This document shows positions 25,215 to 39,520 of a stretch of DNA of 64,000 nt, one piece after another. Each line of letters starts with the position of its first letter. The first letter of the stretch is position 1. Where the stretch lies: the NCBI GenBank assembly GCA_013368315.1, contig JAACJM010000065.1:124001-188000 (forward strand). The letters are read 5' to 3'. This DNA comes from Tetrapyrgos nigripes (lineage: Eukaryota; Basidiomycota; Agaricomycetes; Agaricales; Campanellaceae). The position numbers were made by a program, and so were the translations under genes. The notes below the pieces were generated by a model that searched no databases, was not told the origin of the DNA, and saw only the letters and a program-made list of their open reading frames with translations.

Positions 25215-25895
25215 ATGATTGCTTTCCTCCCATTTGCTCTCGCGTTCTTGTTCTCGCTCGCTGGACGAGGTTCGTAGCAACTCTCATATCTCAATCCAAG
25301 CTGGCTCAATCATCTATCTGTTCTTTAGTTTCTGCTTTCACGTTCAACGTCACTATCGGGGGTAACCAGACTTTTGCGAAAGATATTCTACCACCTGGCG
25401 ATATATCTGCCTTAAACGTTAGTTCATAAAGGCACTTGTAATAATCCTCTCACTCATAATTCCCCATAGTGCACAACTCAGTGCAGCAGTGTCCAAAACA
25501 CCTTTAACACTGCTAACGACGATGCCGCCACGTTATGCAGGGACGACATCGTTGACGCCTTCATTGGCTGCGAACAATGTCTCTTCAACCAGATCGTTGC
25601 AGACAATAGTCCTCCTAGTCCTCAGGCCGGTTCTAACGTAGTTGTCGGTGGTGAGCGTCATTCTCTTTATGCTCCCTTTTTTGTTCCGTTCCTCACCCAC
25701 GTTCCTACTCCAGGATATGCCGCCGCCTGTGGTCTCTTCAATTTCACCCTGGCCGTCAACCGGACCAAGCTCGCCATCGCTCCCAACTGGGATGGACCCT
25801 TTGGCCAGTTCGTCCCCATAGGTGGACTCGTCATCACTGTTGGCACTGCTTTCTCCCTTGGCATAGGAAGCATTTTGATCCTATCAAACATGTAA
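25215..25895 (+). CDS. Small secreted cysteine-containing protein with C-terminal hydrophobic tail (168 aa)
   Basis: I assembled four exons: 25215-25269, 25329-25417, 25470-25650 and 25714-25895. All junctions are GT-AG and the phases agree. The product opens with a clear signal peptide (MIAFLPFALAFLFSLAGRVS). It then has several N-glycosylation sequons (NVT, NQT, NCT, NFT, NRT) and cysteines in NCTTQCS, LCRDD and GCEQC. The last 30 residues (PIGGLVITVGTAFSLGIGSI then LILSNM) are hydrophobic, fitting a membrane or GPI-anchored form. Size and build fit a fungal surface or effector-like protein, but no named family is recognised. The CEQC motif echoes CELC and CEEC in the orphan paralogues at 14 and 47 kb; that link is tentative. 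Confidence 0.75.
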
Positions 25896-27225
25896 ATGGT
25901 ATCCATGTCACGGTTCCCCAGTCCTGGTTCGGTACGGATACATCGTTTGATGGATGAAAGGTTTATGGTTTATGGCTGTGTCTCTTGACGCTATTTCGGT
26001 TCTCGGTTTAGAAGGAGGGTGGTGATGGAAGGACAGCACTTTGTTGTACACAGTAGGTAGCGCAATAAGAAGACCGTTGGATGGGCATTTCACGGTTAGG
26101 ACGTGTGTACGTGTAATAGAGATTGCCACCCAAGCCACCTGATGGTTTATATGCAACGCCAGTGCCTGAATAATACCGGTATATCTGACTGCGAGGATGA
26201 CGCGCGCGCCACTGTCAATGTTCTAGTAAGTAAACCTCGGATTTCGAGAACGACGTATACATAGTTCCAAACTTTCAACAGACAGACAACGCACACGAAG
26301 ATCCGTAACAAAACTGTAAATTTGTATTCCAAAATACGTATACGATAGTCGGTTCGGTATTAGGTTGACTACTGATGTAAGCTTGGGGCAGGATCAGATG
26401 AGATAAAAATGTCAAGGTCAAGGATACACGGTAGGTAGGCAGCAGGGAGCAAGTAGCAAACGCAGAAGATGAGGAGGGAAAGCGAAGCCGAGTGAGTATA
26501 TATGAAACAAGTTGGTTTGGGATGCGAGGTGACACTGCTTTTCAAAACAAGACAAGAATAGTGAACAAGGCGAGACAAGACACGAATCGACGTCGAATCA
26601 ATCGAGGATAGGTCAAGATAGCAGGGATGTAGAGTAGGGGAGGGGGTAGGGCAGTTATTAGCGGCGAGGAGAGTGGGAGAACGAGTAGTATAATAGTAAC
26701 TAATAGTTGAAAATATAGATAAAATAACTTTTGTTAGAGATTCCAAAAAATCATTGACCGATGATGGACATGAGGAGCTACCAATCGCAATTGCAAGAAC
26801 GAAACGAAATATGAGGGGTGGGCGTGATAGTCCCTGAACGAACGCAAGAGGAATTAATATGGAAACACAATTGTCAATGTCACAAGAGATAGAGGAGAGG
26901 AGAGACAGAGAAAATGGGAAAACAAATAACACATTGGTCCAACCGCTCCGGCCAAAATGCTCTTGTCGCGAGACTGCGCTCCTCCGTATATCCGTATACG
27001 CGGAATATTGTCGAAGTGAGATACGACGAGAGAGAATTAGTTTTTTGTGTTAAGATAGTTTTTTGTCGTGGAAGATATGATGCACAAGTCGGTGATGATG
27101 TCAAAAGAATACAAACGTCTCTAGGACTAATAGAGTGGTAATTTCAGTCAAAGAAGCTAAGAGACAAAAGAAAAAGAAAGAAACGTACCTGTTACATATA
27201 TGCGTTTCAAAAGGTTGAGGGAAAT
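25896..27225. other. Long intergenic stretch, probably UTR sequence
   Basis: About 1.3 kb without a convincing gene. The longest open stretch (26369-26932, minus strand) is Ser/Leu/Pro/Thr-rich, lacks domains and arises from pyrimidine-rich DNA. Much of the right half may be the 3' UTR of the RNA-binding protein gene that ends at 27226. Confidence 0.5.
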
Positions 27226-29616
27226 TTAACATCCAAGTTTCTCCATGCTCGACTTGCGGCTGTTGCTGCTGCCAACGAGATCCGTTCTAGAAAGTCCCCG
27301 GAATCCATTGGTGAAAGTTTTACTTTCCTCCCCATCCATCCTCCAGATGTTCTCAATTTTCAGATTGCTCGAATCCCCACTTGTCTGGCGAGAGCGTGAA
27401 GAAGTCGACGTGGAGATCTGAGAAGGAGACGAGAAATCATCGTAATCTTCCAAAGACAATCCCGAAGAAGTGGATGAAGGGGAGAGAGTGGGCGATTGGA
27501 CGATGTCTTGCAAGAAGGAAGGGAGTAGAGGAGCAGGCGCGTGTACAGGAATACGAGACTGGGATTGCATCTGCGACTCGACCTGGGGAGGAATGAAAGA
27601 AAATGGCTTCTGCTGCTGTTGGACAGGCAAAGGCGATGGTGTCGAATAGACGGACACTGGCGAAGGCTCCCGTTCCTTTTGGTCTCTCCTTCCAGAGGTC
27701 TGGTAGATAGGACGAGAGTTTTGGATCTGGTTGTATTGCGCTCCAAGCTCAACTTGCGACTGAGAACGATGGACAACTGGACCACGAGATTGCGGTGGCG
27801 AGATGTCAACGAAGGCTCTGCGGACCTGAGGTGGCGTCACCGACTGCGAGCGTAAGACTTGGGAACGAATAGCTTGACTAGGCTGAGTCGAAGGCGCAGA
27901 AGAGAGCTGAGTTTGGACGAGGACGGAGGTAAGAAGTGCGATCCGCTCGGCTTGTACTGCTGCAGAGATCGAGTCACCATTTCCTTCCGCATCTAGGGTT
28001 CATAATTGTCATTAGATTAGAGCGAGAAACTCTTATGGCGGGAAAGAACTTACAAGGCAAGCAAGTCTGGCACACTTTCCGTCTCCTCCAATTCAAGTAA
28101 TTGCATTTTTGACAAATCCAATCGCCAGGTTGCTGGGGCGGGTGTCAGTACATTTCAAAATCGACAAATCCCGGACGTACGTGAGCTATCGGACCGCGAT
28201 TACCGGTGTTGAGAATTGGGGGATGCTTAGAACGGAGACGAAGATCAGTATGTATGTCAGGATGTATGTCAGCGGGAGCAAAGCTTACAGGGACGCCGAC
28301 CAATCCACTGGGTCGAATCTGACCTTGCTCAGGAAAAGGCTCGTTGTCGGGCCAGTACATGATGCATGGCGACAAAGGATCGCTGGAAACGTTTTGAACG
28401 CGACCACCGACAGCGAATGCACGACCAGAGGGTGTGAGCAGAGGGTGCCCACTTTTGGAAGAGTAGAGCAGGGGAGCGGTAGCGGCAGCACTAGACGCGG
28501 CTTCTACCTGAGTTGCAAAGTACGGCGACAGAGGTGAGGAAGGGTAAGAAGCGGCTTGTGCTTTGGGAGAAGAGACAGAGAACGAGGCTTGAGAAAAGCG
28601 AGGGGAAGGTGAGGGACGACTCGAGGGCGCCATCGACGATTTGGTAGAACGGGAACAACCACAACCAATGCAAGACGTGTTACGCCTGTGGAAGGAGAAA
28701 TCGTTGGTGAGCATGGATACAAAGTCTTTTAAAAGAGAACACACTCACCCAAAATTGTGCGCGCCGCAGTTCGGCGAGGAACATCTGTGAAGAGATGATT
28801 AAATCGATGAGCAATCTGAAAAATGGCTCGGAAAAAAAATGACGAGGATTTGTGCTCGATCCGCGAGACACTAGGGACCGTAGTAAAAAAGACTCACATC
28901 CAGTCACCGAGTCTGAAATTGGAGCGAGGGTTTGGGGGATTTGAAGAGATAGAATAGTTGCCGGGGTCCTCTGGGAGGTTGAAATCGGCGGGGGTGGACG
29001 GGAAACGACGTTGAAGCATGACGGGACGAGGGCGAGAAGGAGAGGAGGTTGACTAATGGAATGGAACGGTGAGTTTTTGTAGAAGTGAAGGTACGTAAAT
29101 ACGCACGGGGAGATGCAAGGGGACGAGTTTGTTAAAGGGCTCGAGATCTGACTCTACTGCGGGAAGGACAGATATGGGAGCAGATAAACCCTGGCCAAGA
29201 AGAGCGCAGGCCTAAAAACATGACTCAGAAAATGCAAATCAAATACGCAAAATAGTTTTGGAAGAACGGCGGAAAACGCGGTAAATGGAGCGGCATCACG
29301 TGCTACTAGACGCGCTCCTTCGGAAGCGGCGCGCCTCAACCATATTGGCCCTCGATCATCACTGAAATTCAAAGCGTACCTGTTCATGGGTTTCAAACAC
29401 AGCCCAGACATCCAGCAAGTGAAGGTCGTCCCGCGCCCAGAGACTCTGAGGCAAGACAGGAGAAGACTGGAAAAACGCCGAGAGGACCTCCTGGGGACTG
29501 GGAGGGAGATCACGTATCTGTCAAAGAAGAGATGAGCTTGGGCGACGTGGGTGGCGAGAGCAACATACAAGGAGGACGCGGGACTGGGTGGCGAGGAAGG
29601 AGTGGAGGGGGGACAT
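27226..29616 (-). CDS. RRM plus two RanBP2-type zinc fingers, RNA-binding protein (Nrp1-like)
   Basis: Splicing joins an N-terminal RRM-like domain (RVLLIRDLPPSPQEVLSAFF ... LLDVWAVFETHEQACALL) to two RanBP2-type zinc fingers. The first reads GDWICSSPNCGAHNFGRNTS then CIGCG. The second reads GDWICQKCNYLNWRRRKVCQ then TCLP. Each shows the W-x-C-x(2-4)-C ... C-x2-C ligands that bind single-stranded RNA. The rest is Ser/Pro/Gln-rich and probably disordered, ending MEKLGC. The layout resembles yeast Nrp1, an asparagine-rich RNA-binding protein of stress granules. The start at 29616 (MSPLHSFLATQS) is supported by in-frame joins across introns of about 50-165 nt. A shorter model starting at 29019 (MLQRRF) would lose the RRM. 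Confidence 0.85.
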
Positions 29617-30330
29617 GATGGTGGATGAGAAGAAGGGAGGGGCGGTATTTGAAGGACGCTCAAGCCAGCATTTTCAAGTTTGTCGTTACGCCGACGATGG
29701 ATCTTCAGATGAAGCACTTGAAATTCTGTCAATTTCTTACATAATTTTGAGTTTCGATTCAAATTCCATCTAGGGCCTCGTGTACGCCTTCTCTTCTTTC
29801 ATATACCCTTCATTGGCCACTCGAGTCTCTAAAAGGGTACAATGGTCGGTCCTTCTCATCCCATCTCTTCTTTTTCTCTTCGTTCCCTGTCATTTTCCTT
29901 TTGCGTTCCTCGCGTTGCCATTTTCCTTTCGAGTTTCAGTACTTTCGGTCCAGAACGGCGTCAAAAAGTGACACTCATTTATTTTGCTCCCGCTTCTCGT
30001 CCTATATGGCAACCCCTGTATCCTACCCACGGATGTCAATACAAGTTCCATCTACTGCTATGTGACTCGGTCCAACCAACCCTGAAGTTTGAGATTTCAA
30101 CCTCCGGTATGATATCTCGGACCGATTTACATCGAAAAGGCAGCACCGCCCACAGGGCGCAGGCGGACCTAGGTGTAAGGACCCTGTGCTGATGACGCCA
30201 CACAGCGCGTAAAAGCAGAACGCCTAAAGACGCGACGGTACGTGTGACGACATTTGCTACGAAAAACAAAACGATCGCGCTAGTTGTTGCCAACCACCGC
30301 TAAATGTGTCCGATCCGTCCGTTGCTGCAG
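29617..30330. other. Intergenic, no gene seen
   Basis: This stretch lies between the 5' end of the RNA-binding protein gene and the 3' end of the helicase. Short open frames occur on both strands, but none has motifs or splice support. Confidence 0.5.
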
Positions 30331-33300
30331 TTAAGCGTGCCTCCAAATCCGACTCCCAAACCTTTCGACCGTGTGCGATTGTGGGCGTCCATGCACCGTT
30401 GCTGCTGCCGTTGCCGCCAACAAGTTTCCATAGAGCACCTGTGTCAACGCATCCCCTGCCAAATTCAACACCAGTCCGTTTTCATGCAGATAATTTGCAT
30501 ATCTTCTCCAGCTCTCTCCGCCTTTTCCGATTTTGACCAACGCGCCCTCTTCTCCTCCTCCGCTGACTTTACTCTGCTTCAACGTGCTCAGGCTCCCAAC
30601 AACGAAAAGTCCTCTCTTGGCTCGAGTCAATCCTACATTGAGTCTCCTCCTATCGGCTAGGAAGCCAATGTGACCATTGGCATTGTTCCTCACCGTAGAG
30701 AAGATGATGACCTCCTTTTCCCTCCCTTCGAAGCCATCCACGGTTTTGATTTCAATGTTCGCCAGCTGCATCGCACGGTGATCGCCCAAAACTGACTGGA
30801 AACGTTCTCGATACTTGGCATCGGTGTTGAATAGCCGGGTAAGTAAAGACACTTGAGCCACATAAGGGGCTATAATTCCGATATCTTGTCCGCGGAGCGT
30901 CTTCATTTCGTGGACAGTTAATAAAAGGGAGAAGCAAGGCAGGCAGGGTCATAGTTACGACTTACATCATTGTTCAAGAGGAGATCCTCCACAACGCTAG
31001 CTATGATCTTGGCTTCGTTATGGTTGACTCGACTCCTCGACTTTAGAGATTCCACGCCTGTGTGGTCGAGGAAGATTACAGGAGGACGATTTGAGGTCTG
31101 GATATTTTGTCTGAAATCACTGTTGATGTCGTTGGACTGAGTTGAGACCCCAGGCGGTAATAACGCGGCCGAAATGTTCGGAGGAATTAATCTCGGCGAA
31201 ACATAGCCACTTCGGTCAACGGTACCGTCTAAGAGCGAGTGATTGTAAAACTCGAGCGAAGGGAAGTGAGAGATGGCAGGGTGCATTCTGTATTGGATAT
31301 TTAACATGATAGACGGGATTTCTATCAATGACGGAGACGTAGAAGCAGGGTCAGCGACATTTACTCCGACGGATTACGGTGACGACGGGATCAACGTGTA
31401 ACTCACCTCCTTCTTCAGTTAGTCGCTCGAATAGACTGATTCCTAACCCCATAGATTGGGCTTCCGGACTAGTGATTACTGGAGGTAATTGCTTGTGGTC
31501 ACCGATTAACGCTACGTGTTGGGACTGTAGTAAATCAGGGTCAAAAACAGACTTAGAAAACAAATGACCGCTCCTTACCCCTTTCATTAAGGGAATGAGC
31601 GAAGCCGGTTCCGTCGACATCGATGCTTCGTCCAAGAAAACGACCGGGAAATCGATCAGTTGCAACGCCTTTGAAGCTGAGGTGATGCAAGTGGTGCAGA
31701 TCTAATACGAACACCTTTAATCGACTTCACACATCAGTGCAGTAAACCGTAACTCACCACGTCGCTTCTGTCTAGACAGTCCTGGATCATCCGTTGCTCC
31801 AATCCATACATCCTCCTCTTCAGTACATCTAGCTGCCTTTCCTTCTTCACAACATCGACTTCCATAGCCTCCTTCATCTTCGTCTCTCTAGATGTCAACG
31901 CACCCTCCCTTTCCTTCTTCATCAAGTTCTCAGCTCTCTCACGAAGATTCTTCAAATCATTCATCACCCTCTCCTTCCTCTCCGCAAGCGCCTTGTAATC
32001 GACTTGTAATGGATGATGGTCAACTTGATATTCCAAAGTATACTGAGCCAGTGACGGTTTTATTTTACCGGCCGACGTTGCCCGGAGTGGCTTCAACTCT
32101 GTATTCGCTAGACCTTCAACGAGGTTATCGACAGCGACGTTTGTGTATGTACACACTAGAATCGGATGAGGGACTCTGAAATGGACTTTGAGCATTTTAA
32201 TGGTCTCGATGATGGTACGGGTTTTGCCTGTTCCAGGAGGCTTTTAGATAGGATTAGCATATGCATAGAGTCGCACTGTGTAAAAGTCAACTCACTCCTT
32301 GAACAAGACTGAGCCTTTCACGAATCATCATAGCTATAGCCCGTCGTTGGGACTCATTCAATCCTTCTAGAGGGGGATCTCCTTCAACGACGAGTGGCGT
32401 GGGACTCGAATAACGCCGTGCCCAGGACTGGATCAACATGTCATCCTGAAATGCGCCAGACGACTTGCTGGGAGCTGGACCGTCAGACTCTGATAAATAG
32501 GAATCTGCTCCAGTGTCTGCGTCTGCGTCTATCGTCTTGCGGGACTGGTGGTCCAGCACCGAGCTATCCACATAACTAGTGTCATCTGGGTCTTGTAGAG
32601 GACGGTGGGCATGGGGATGATCCGAGGTTTGGAAGGAATGTAAAAGCACGTCACGAAGTTGGGTACCGTGGAGGATGTATTCGTGGAGAAGGGTTTCCTT
32701 GCCGTTGTCTCCCAGTGGTGATGTAGGGAGATAAAAAGACTCGTCCTCCTGAATTGCGGGATCATAGTTAAATCCAGCTATGGCCTTGCGCATCTGTTCA
32801 AAGACAAATTCTGATTGACCCAAATCCAATCTCCAAGTATCGTATCCGTGCTGAGCGTCCAAATCAATGACGTTGGGGAAGGCAATGTTAAGCTGGTAAG
32901 ATGTACTGGATATGACAGCGCCGCGATCGGGTTTTTCACCAAGTGGATCGATTCGGGATAATAGGACTTGGCTTCCGTTCCTAGGTGTAGATTTCAAGTG
33001 AGTAAATATGACCTGAAAAGACATTTCTCGACGCACATAAAACGATGCTCTGGCAGAGACAGACCGGGTCCAAGTTGGAAACAAGCAACAGGTTTTCCGT
33101 AGCGAGTCCCTTCTAACCAATAGGCACTCAATCCAGTGAGGGTATATCCCTCCTCTTTGAGCTTAGCAAGAGGCCAAGTACCAAGACGCTCCCGAAGGAC
33201 CAGTTCCTCTTGTTGCTGTTCAGCTTCAATGAGCGGTAGGAAGCTGTATATAGGCTGTTCAGGTACGAAACTTATGTATAAACAAGTATTGCTCACCGTT

Positions 33301-33697
33301 CTTGGTACTGTTGTAACGCGTTGTAGTACTGTTCTCCAGGTTGTAAGAGGGCCGCTGGTGCGCCAACACGCCTGACATATTTCCGTTTCTTCTTCGCAGG
33401 GTCTCTAGGAAGACGAGAGTTCGCGCATAATCGCCAGTCAAATCTTGAGAGCAAAGGTGACCCCTCACTCTCTTGAGTTTGCGCGGCAAATGGGGTATCA
33501 AGAGAGTCGATAGCAACAGCAGCGGAGGCAAAAGGACGCGAAATGATTGGTTGTTTTGCAGTGCAATTTGTTGTATGTGAAGTATAAAGACGCGTAAGAT
33601 ATGAAGGTCGAGTAGAATAGGAACGAACGGACACATTATCAGGCAGACGTAGAGTAGGATAAGCACGGTGAAAACTGAGACACTGCTGTCGCGTCAA
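30331..33697 (-). CDS. Upf1/SMUBP2-like superfamily 1 helicase, probably mitochondrial
   Basis: Helicase motifs appear in order: Q-motif region LNESQRRAIAMMI, Walker A GPPGTGKTRT (split by an intron after the first G), motif Ia CTYTNVAVDNLVEG, Walker B VVFLDEASM, motif III GDHKQLPPV, motif IV region NIQYRMHP, motif V VDGFEGREKEVIIFSTVR and motif VI NVGLTRAKRGL. The N-terminus is rich in Arg/Ser/Thr with almost no acidic residues (RSYSTRPSYLTRLYTSHTT), like a mitochondrial presequence. An insert between motifs Ia and II is a charged coiled coil. Stop is at 30331-30333. The 5' end is unresolved: the frame opens at a TTG (33697), and no in-frame ATG was found upstream. A first coding exon further upstream is likely. 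Confidence 0.88.
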
Positions 33698-34195
33698 GGA
33701 CCCCCAAAAAGAAGCACCGCATGAACCATTTTTGGGAAAAGAGCCTCTGAAGTGTGAATGGCTCCTGGAGAAAAGATAGGACGCCAGTTCGACACAAGCA
33801 GTTCGGGACTTGTGAACAATTTTTTTTCAGAACATATTACCAAACCGTCGCGTAGTCCTCATTTTTTTTGGAGCTCCGCACTGATTAGATAAGGTATGCA
33901 GATCATTTCTCGAATCTCGATGTTCGCCTCTTTCGATCTGGGTTCAACGTTCAACAGTGTAGCCTAGCGTAGTTCCTGGGCCTAAAAAAAAAGGATGACG
34001 CAGAACACTCCGCAATGAGCAGTCACTAGTACTGTTTTAACCAAAAAAAAAAAAAAAAAAAAAAAAAAAGGAATAAATTATAGCAATGTGGTACATAGAT
34101 CAGAGTTATCTACATATGAGACAACTGGACATGCGTATAGATGGGTTACAGATACTCTATGTCGCCCGAAGCGGAACTAGACAAACTAGACACGC
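33698..34195. other. Intergenic, helicase 5' side to DAHP synthase 3' side
   Basis: No complete gene is seen, although the missing first exon of the helicase probably lies here. The stretch contains an adenine run and several shorter A or T runs. Confidence 0.45.
34043..34069 (+). repeat. Poly(A) tract, 27 nt
   Basis: An uninterrupted run of 27 adenines. It could be a mononucleotide microsatellite or the relic tail of a short retroposed sequence. No target duplication or element body was identified. Length may be unreliable in assemblies. Confidence 0.8.
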
Positions 34196-35872
<1,677 letters not shown>

Positions 35873-36208
35873 TTCGAAAGTTTCGTAAGGAGTGCTATAG
35901 AATTTTTTTTCTGCTGCCGAGGATGACACTGAGATGGAAGAATGCGATACAAGTCTTAGTTGGGCCAACAGTTGGATTGGGCTGAAACGTGCCTGATCCG
36001 TACACAGAGGAGAAATCCGCACTGGTCCGTGTCGACAGATCCACGTGCAATACAGGATGCAGTCGGCCGTATGGATGGTTTATTGATTCAAGAATGGTAT
36101 CCCAGATGTAAGATTTTAGGAAAATGTCCGCAAGTTTGTCGGTTCGTATGAGGTCGAGTCAGTCGAAGAACTGGACAACAGAGATTACGTGATCAACGAT
36201 CTTCACTT

Positions 36209-37786
36209 ATGGCTTCGAACATCTCTGTTACCTTGAAACCAACAGCTGGTTTCTGCATCAAAACCAAAACTTTGCAGCCTGCAGTGTACAAGCCTGCTAC
36301 ACCTAATCTAGGTCCCAACTCATTAGAGCCCGCTAATGGTCCTGTTCCAATTCATCAAGGGTTCAAACTATTTGTTAACATTGCTTGGGATGCGAGCGTC
36401 CCGGCTCCACCTGAAGGCAGTGAAGAGGTCATTCAGAGCGCTATGAAGGGTGAAGACGTTGACGATGAAAACAATTCTGCCGGTTGGTTCGTGCCGGTTG
36501 TGGTTTCAGAAGGCAGGCAAGAGACAGACAAAGGTGGGCATCAAACGACATGTGCCTCAAATCCAATTGGATTGGGACCTAAACCTCCTAAAATACTTCA
36601 AAGTGTGCACCACTTCGCCACAAATGCGCGTACGATGGATGTATGGATGGTTATAGCAAGGCCGGCCGCGGTGTTCCTGGTCTTTTGATTTTCAAGTTTC
36701 CTTTGTTGATTGTCATTGACCTCAGTCAGTCAGTTCATTTGCTGATGACATCTTAATTCACAGCGAGGAACCCATCTCTAGTCTTCGATTGTGTTTACCA
36801 CACGTCTATCAAATCGCGTGCTCTCAAAGACCCTGAGTTCAAAGTGTTCATCATCGGTCAGTCATTTCGCCACTGAGAAGGTCTTTTGCCAGAACAAAGG
36901 CTCCCTTTTACTGACAAAAAAAATTGTACGAAACAGAACTCGCACTGCAACGCATAGAAGCCCAAACACAGCTTGTCCTTTCCCGTAACATAGCGACTCC
37001 GAATATATCAAGCAAAGGAAAGTTACAACCACGTACCGTCTCAATTCCTTCCTTTTTGGCAAACCCTTTGACCGGGGATCAAATCCGTCAATCCTCACCC
37101 GAATCCTCGGTCTCAGGCTCTGGTTCTCGTACTTCGACTTCCGCTTCTCCTTCTATCTATATTTCTACCTCGGTTCCGTCCGAGAAGAGACCTCTTATTG
37201 AGGAAATAGGAATTAGTGGTTCGGTTTCGGTTTCAGCTGGCTCGAGCTCGGCCGGTGTCTCAACGAAACCAAAAAGTATCCTCAAAGGTACCAATCATAA
37301 TCTGACAGACACAGATCCGTCGCTGGTTAAGCGCGCAGACTTCTCTTGGTCCTGGTCCCTAGAACAGGATCGTCTGCATATAAAGATTTCTGTGCCTTCG
37401 CTAGTAAGTGACATGTTCTAACCAAATCTTCCCCGCCTCAAATCAGCCTGGCCTGTCTGATTTTGCTGTTGTAGTCCGAAGACATCATCTCCCGCGCAAC
37501 GCTCGACCTTGAACCTCGACGCCTACTTTTGAATCTCAACAGTACGGGGTTGGATCACCCATCTCAGAGCCAGAGCTTGGATATCAACCTCAACATTTCA
37601 GACGCCGAATTGGCTATGAGGACCGGGAGTATGGATGTTACCTCGTTATCATCATCCTCCTCTAGAAAATCAGGAAACACTAATAGAGATAACCTCCTAT
37701 CACTCAAACGACAACGGGCGTTCGATGTAGCGGGTGCTACGGCGGAGTGGAGAATGGGGGAGAATAGGTTGACCGTGATAGTTTAA
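36209..37786 (+). CDS. PIH1: PIH1-domain protein, R2TP chaperone subunit
   Basis: PIH1 works with Rvb1/Rvb2 and Tah1 in the Hsp90 co-chaperone R2TP that assembles box C/D snoRNPs and PIKK complexes. The N-terminus reads SVTLKPTAGFCIKT, then GFKLFVNIAWDASVPAPPEG and FVPVVVSEGRQETDK. Splicing continues to NPSLVFDCVYHTSI, then DPEFKVFIIELALQRIEAQT. These are the conserved blocks of the PIH1 domain. A Ser-rich linker follows, then a C-terminal CS-like beta domain (RADFSWSWSLEQDRLHIKIS ... LDLEPRRLLLNLNST) ending ENRLTVIV with stop at 37784-37786. Three introns were resolved. It has a normal domain layout for fungal PIH1. Confidence 0.88.
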
Positions 37787-38317
37787 TTCTTTTGGTGTAC
37801 CACGCTAACTCTAAAACGACCTGTACCTGTTGAACCAAATTATTGGCCGGACCCATGGACTGGACGTAGTGGACATCCGCGCATGCTTTCGTGCGAGGCC
37901 TGAGTCACAGTGTAAACTGGTTCGGCCACGGGTCTTGGCCCGGCCAGTCCTAGTTCATATTTGCTACATCGGATACAGTTACACTACAATAAGGAAAGCA
38001 GAGGGTAGTTATGTAGACCAGAAACGCAGCTGAGTAGTAAGTACACTAACATCGACGTCGACAATCAACGCAAGAAGTGAAAGCACAGAAGTCCAGTGGC
38101 TTGACATGTATGATAACAGCTATGCAGTCGAACTAAAGAGAAGAAAGCAGACCGAGATGGATAGGTGGTAGCATTAAAATAAAACTGGAAAGGAAAGAAG
38201 ATCGTAATTACTCATAAGGATAGATCGTGTCGCCGTCATGATTATAATATAGAGTGCAATGGAGGCGAAAGGAAGCGAAAGAAGTGTCCGTGTCCGTGCT
38301 CGTGCTCGTGCTCGTGC
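37787..38317. other. Intergenic between convergent PIH1 and LIM genes
   Basis: Two 3' ends meet here and no gene is seen. A GTGCTC/GTCCGT hexamer microsatellite at about 38284-38320 overlaps the last codon region and stop of the LIM gene. Confidence 0.5.
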
Positions 38318-39520
38318 TCATCCCCCAGCTTTACCAAGGAGAGCATAGCCGTTACCTTGAGGGCCGTGGAGCTATGTTACAGGCATGTTATAAGGACATT
38401 AACGCAATAAAAACAGACCACTAATCTCACCTTATTATGGCACCTTCCGCAGAATGGTGCCCCTTCATGATCCCTCAGTCGAGTGCTATCGAGAGCCGTG
38501 TTGCATTCGTTGCAGCGTAGACATCCCCGATGGTAGGTTTTACCGACAGCTTTGACCTGAAGGTACAAAAACGCGTCGAGTTCAGTGGGCGCCAATGGCA
38601 ATAAAGGATATGAGGTATGACGATGCATGACTAACCTGTTCCGCAAAATAGACGCTCTTTCCACATTTAGGACAGCTAGGTGTGTTGCCGCCAAATTTCC
38701 GAGGCGAGGATCCAGTAGAATGAATTGTTACAGCTCGTCCTTCACCCAGCGCAGCACCGTAACGTGTTCCCGTCGCTGTTTGCTTGAGAGGCAGAATTGT
38801 CCGGGGTGAAGAACTAGCCAGTGCGCCGTTGAGCGCGTTTAAGGTGTCGATAGCTTCAGCTTGAGCATCTATAGCTTCGGCTTCGGACTGTGAAGGCGGT
38901 GTATCCGCATCACTGCCTCTTTGGGGTGGCGACGAAGGAGGTGAGGAGGAGCTGACGGCGCCATTGGTTCTCGGAGGAGAAATTGGAGCCTTTGAGTAGT
39001 GTGGCACGACGGGGAGGTTGGCAGAACGGAGATCGCGTGTTCCAAAGTTTCTGGAATGACAAATTTTGCTGAAACGAGCAACGAGAAAGAACGAATTGGC
39101 CACCGGCTGTTTAAGGAGTGTGTAGTGAAACTTACCAGTAGGGCTGTGAAAGCAAGGGTAAGGAATGAGAGACAGGGGTAGATGGAGAGGGTAGACACAC
39201 CTGTTCGTCGTGCTCAAGGAGAGTAAACGAATCCAGTCGTTTGTTACAGGAAGTGCACGACAGACAAGGCTAGAAGCCTTTTTAGAACATCTGTAAGACA
39301 AACAGAGAGAACGGAAATACCTTGTGGTAGAGCTGTGGATGGTGTCAGTCGTCATCATACGACCTATTATTTCTCTAGTGACTTACTTTGCGACCTGGTC
39401 CCATTACCTAGACGGTATTTATAATTGCACAAAGATAAGTAGAGAAATACACACCTGCTCAGCAGCATAAACAGCCTTCGAACATCGAGGACATCTCGGT
39501 GTGCCACCGTAGGGATGCAT
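38318..39520 (-). CDS. Two-LIM-domain protein (CRP-like)
   Basis: LIM domains are double zinc fingers used for protein-protein contacts, often at the actin cytoskeleton. LIM1 reads PRCPRCSKAVYAAEQ, VMGPGRK, YHKACLSCTSCNKRLDSFTL, then CKTCH. LIM2 reads PSCPKCGKSVYFAEQVKAVG, YHRGCLRCNECNTALDSTRL, then FCGRCHNK. A Ser/Pro-rich linker with a repeated AEAIDAQAEAIDTL stretch separates them. The protein ends LLGKAGG with stop at 38318-38320. The VMGPGRK piece is a 21-nt microexon (about 39402-39422) flanked by good splice sites; skipping it would remove part of LIM1. It is divergent from eIF5A, with 193 nt between start codons. Confidence 0.88.

Noticed and set aside
26369..26932. 187-codon minus-strand frame in the intergenic region
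   Set aside because: Ser/Leu/Pro/Thr-rich translation of pyrimidine-rich DNA; no signal peptide, domain or splice context.
34043..34069. Poly(A) run as proof of a LINE or SINE insertion
   Set aside because: No element body, promoter boxes or target duplication were found around it.
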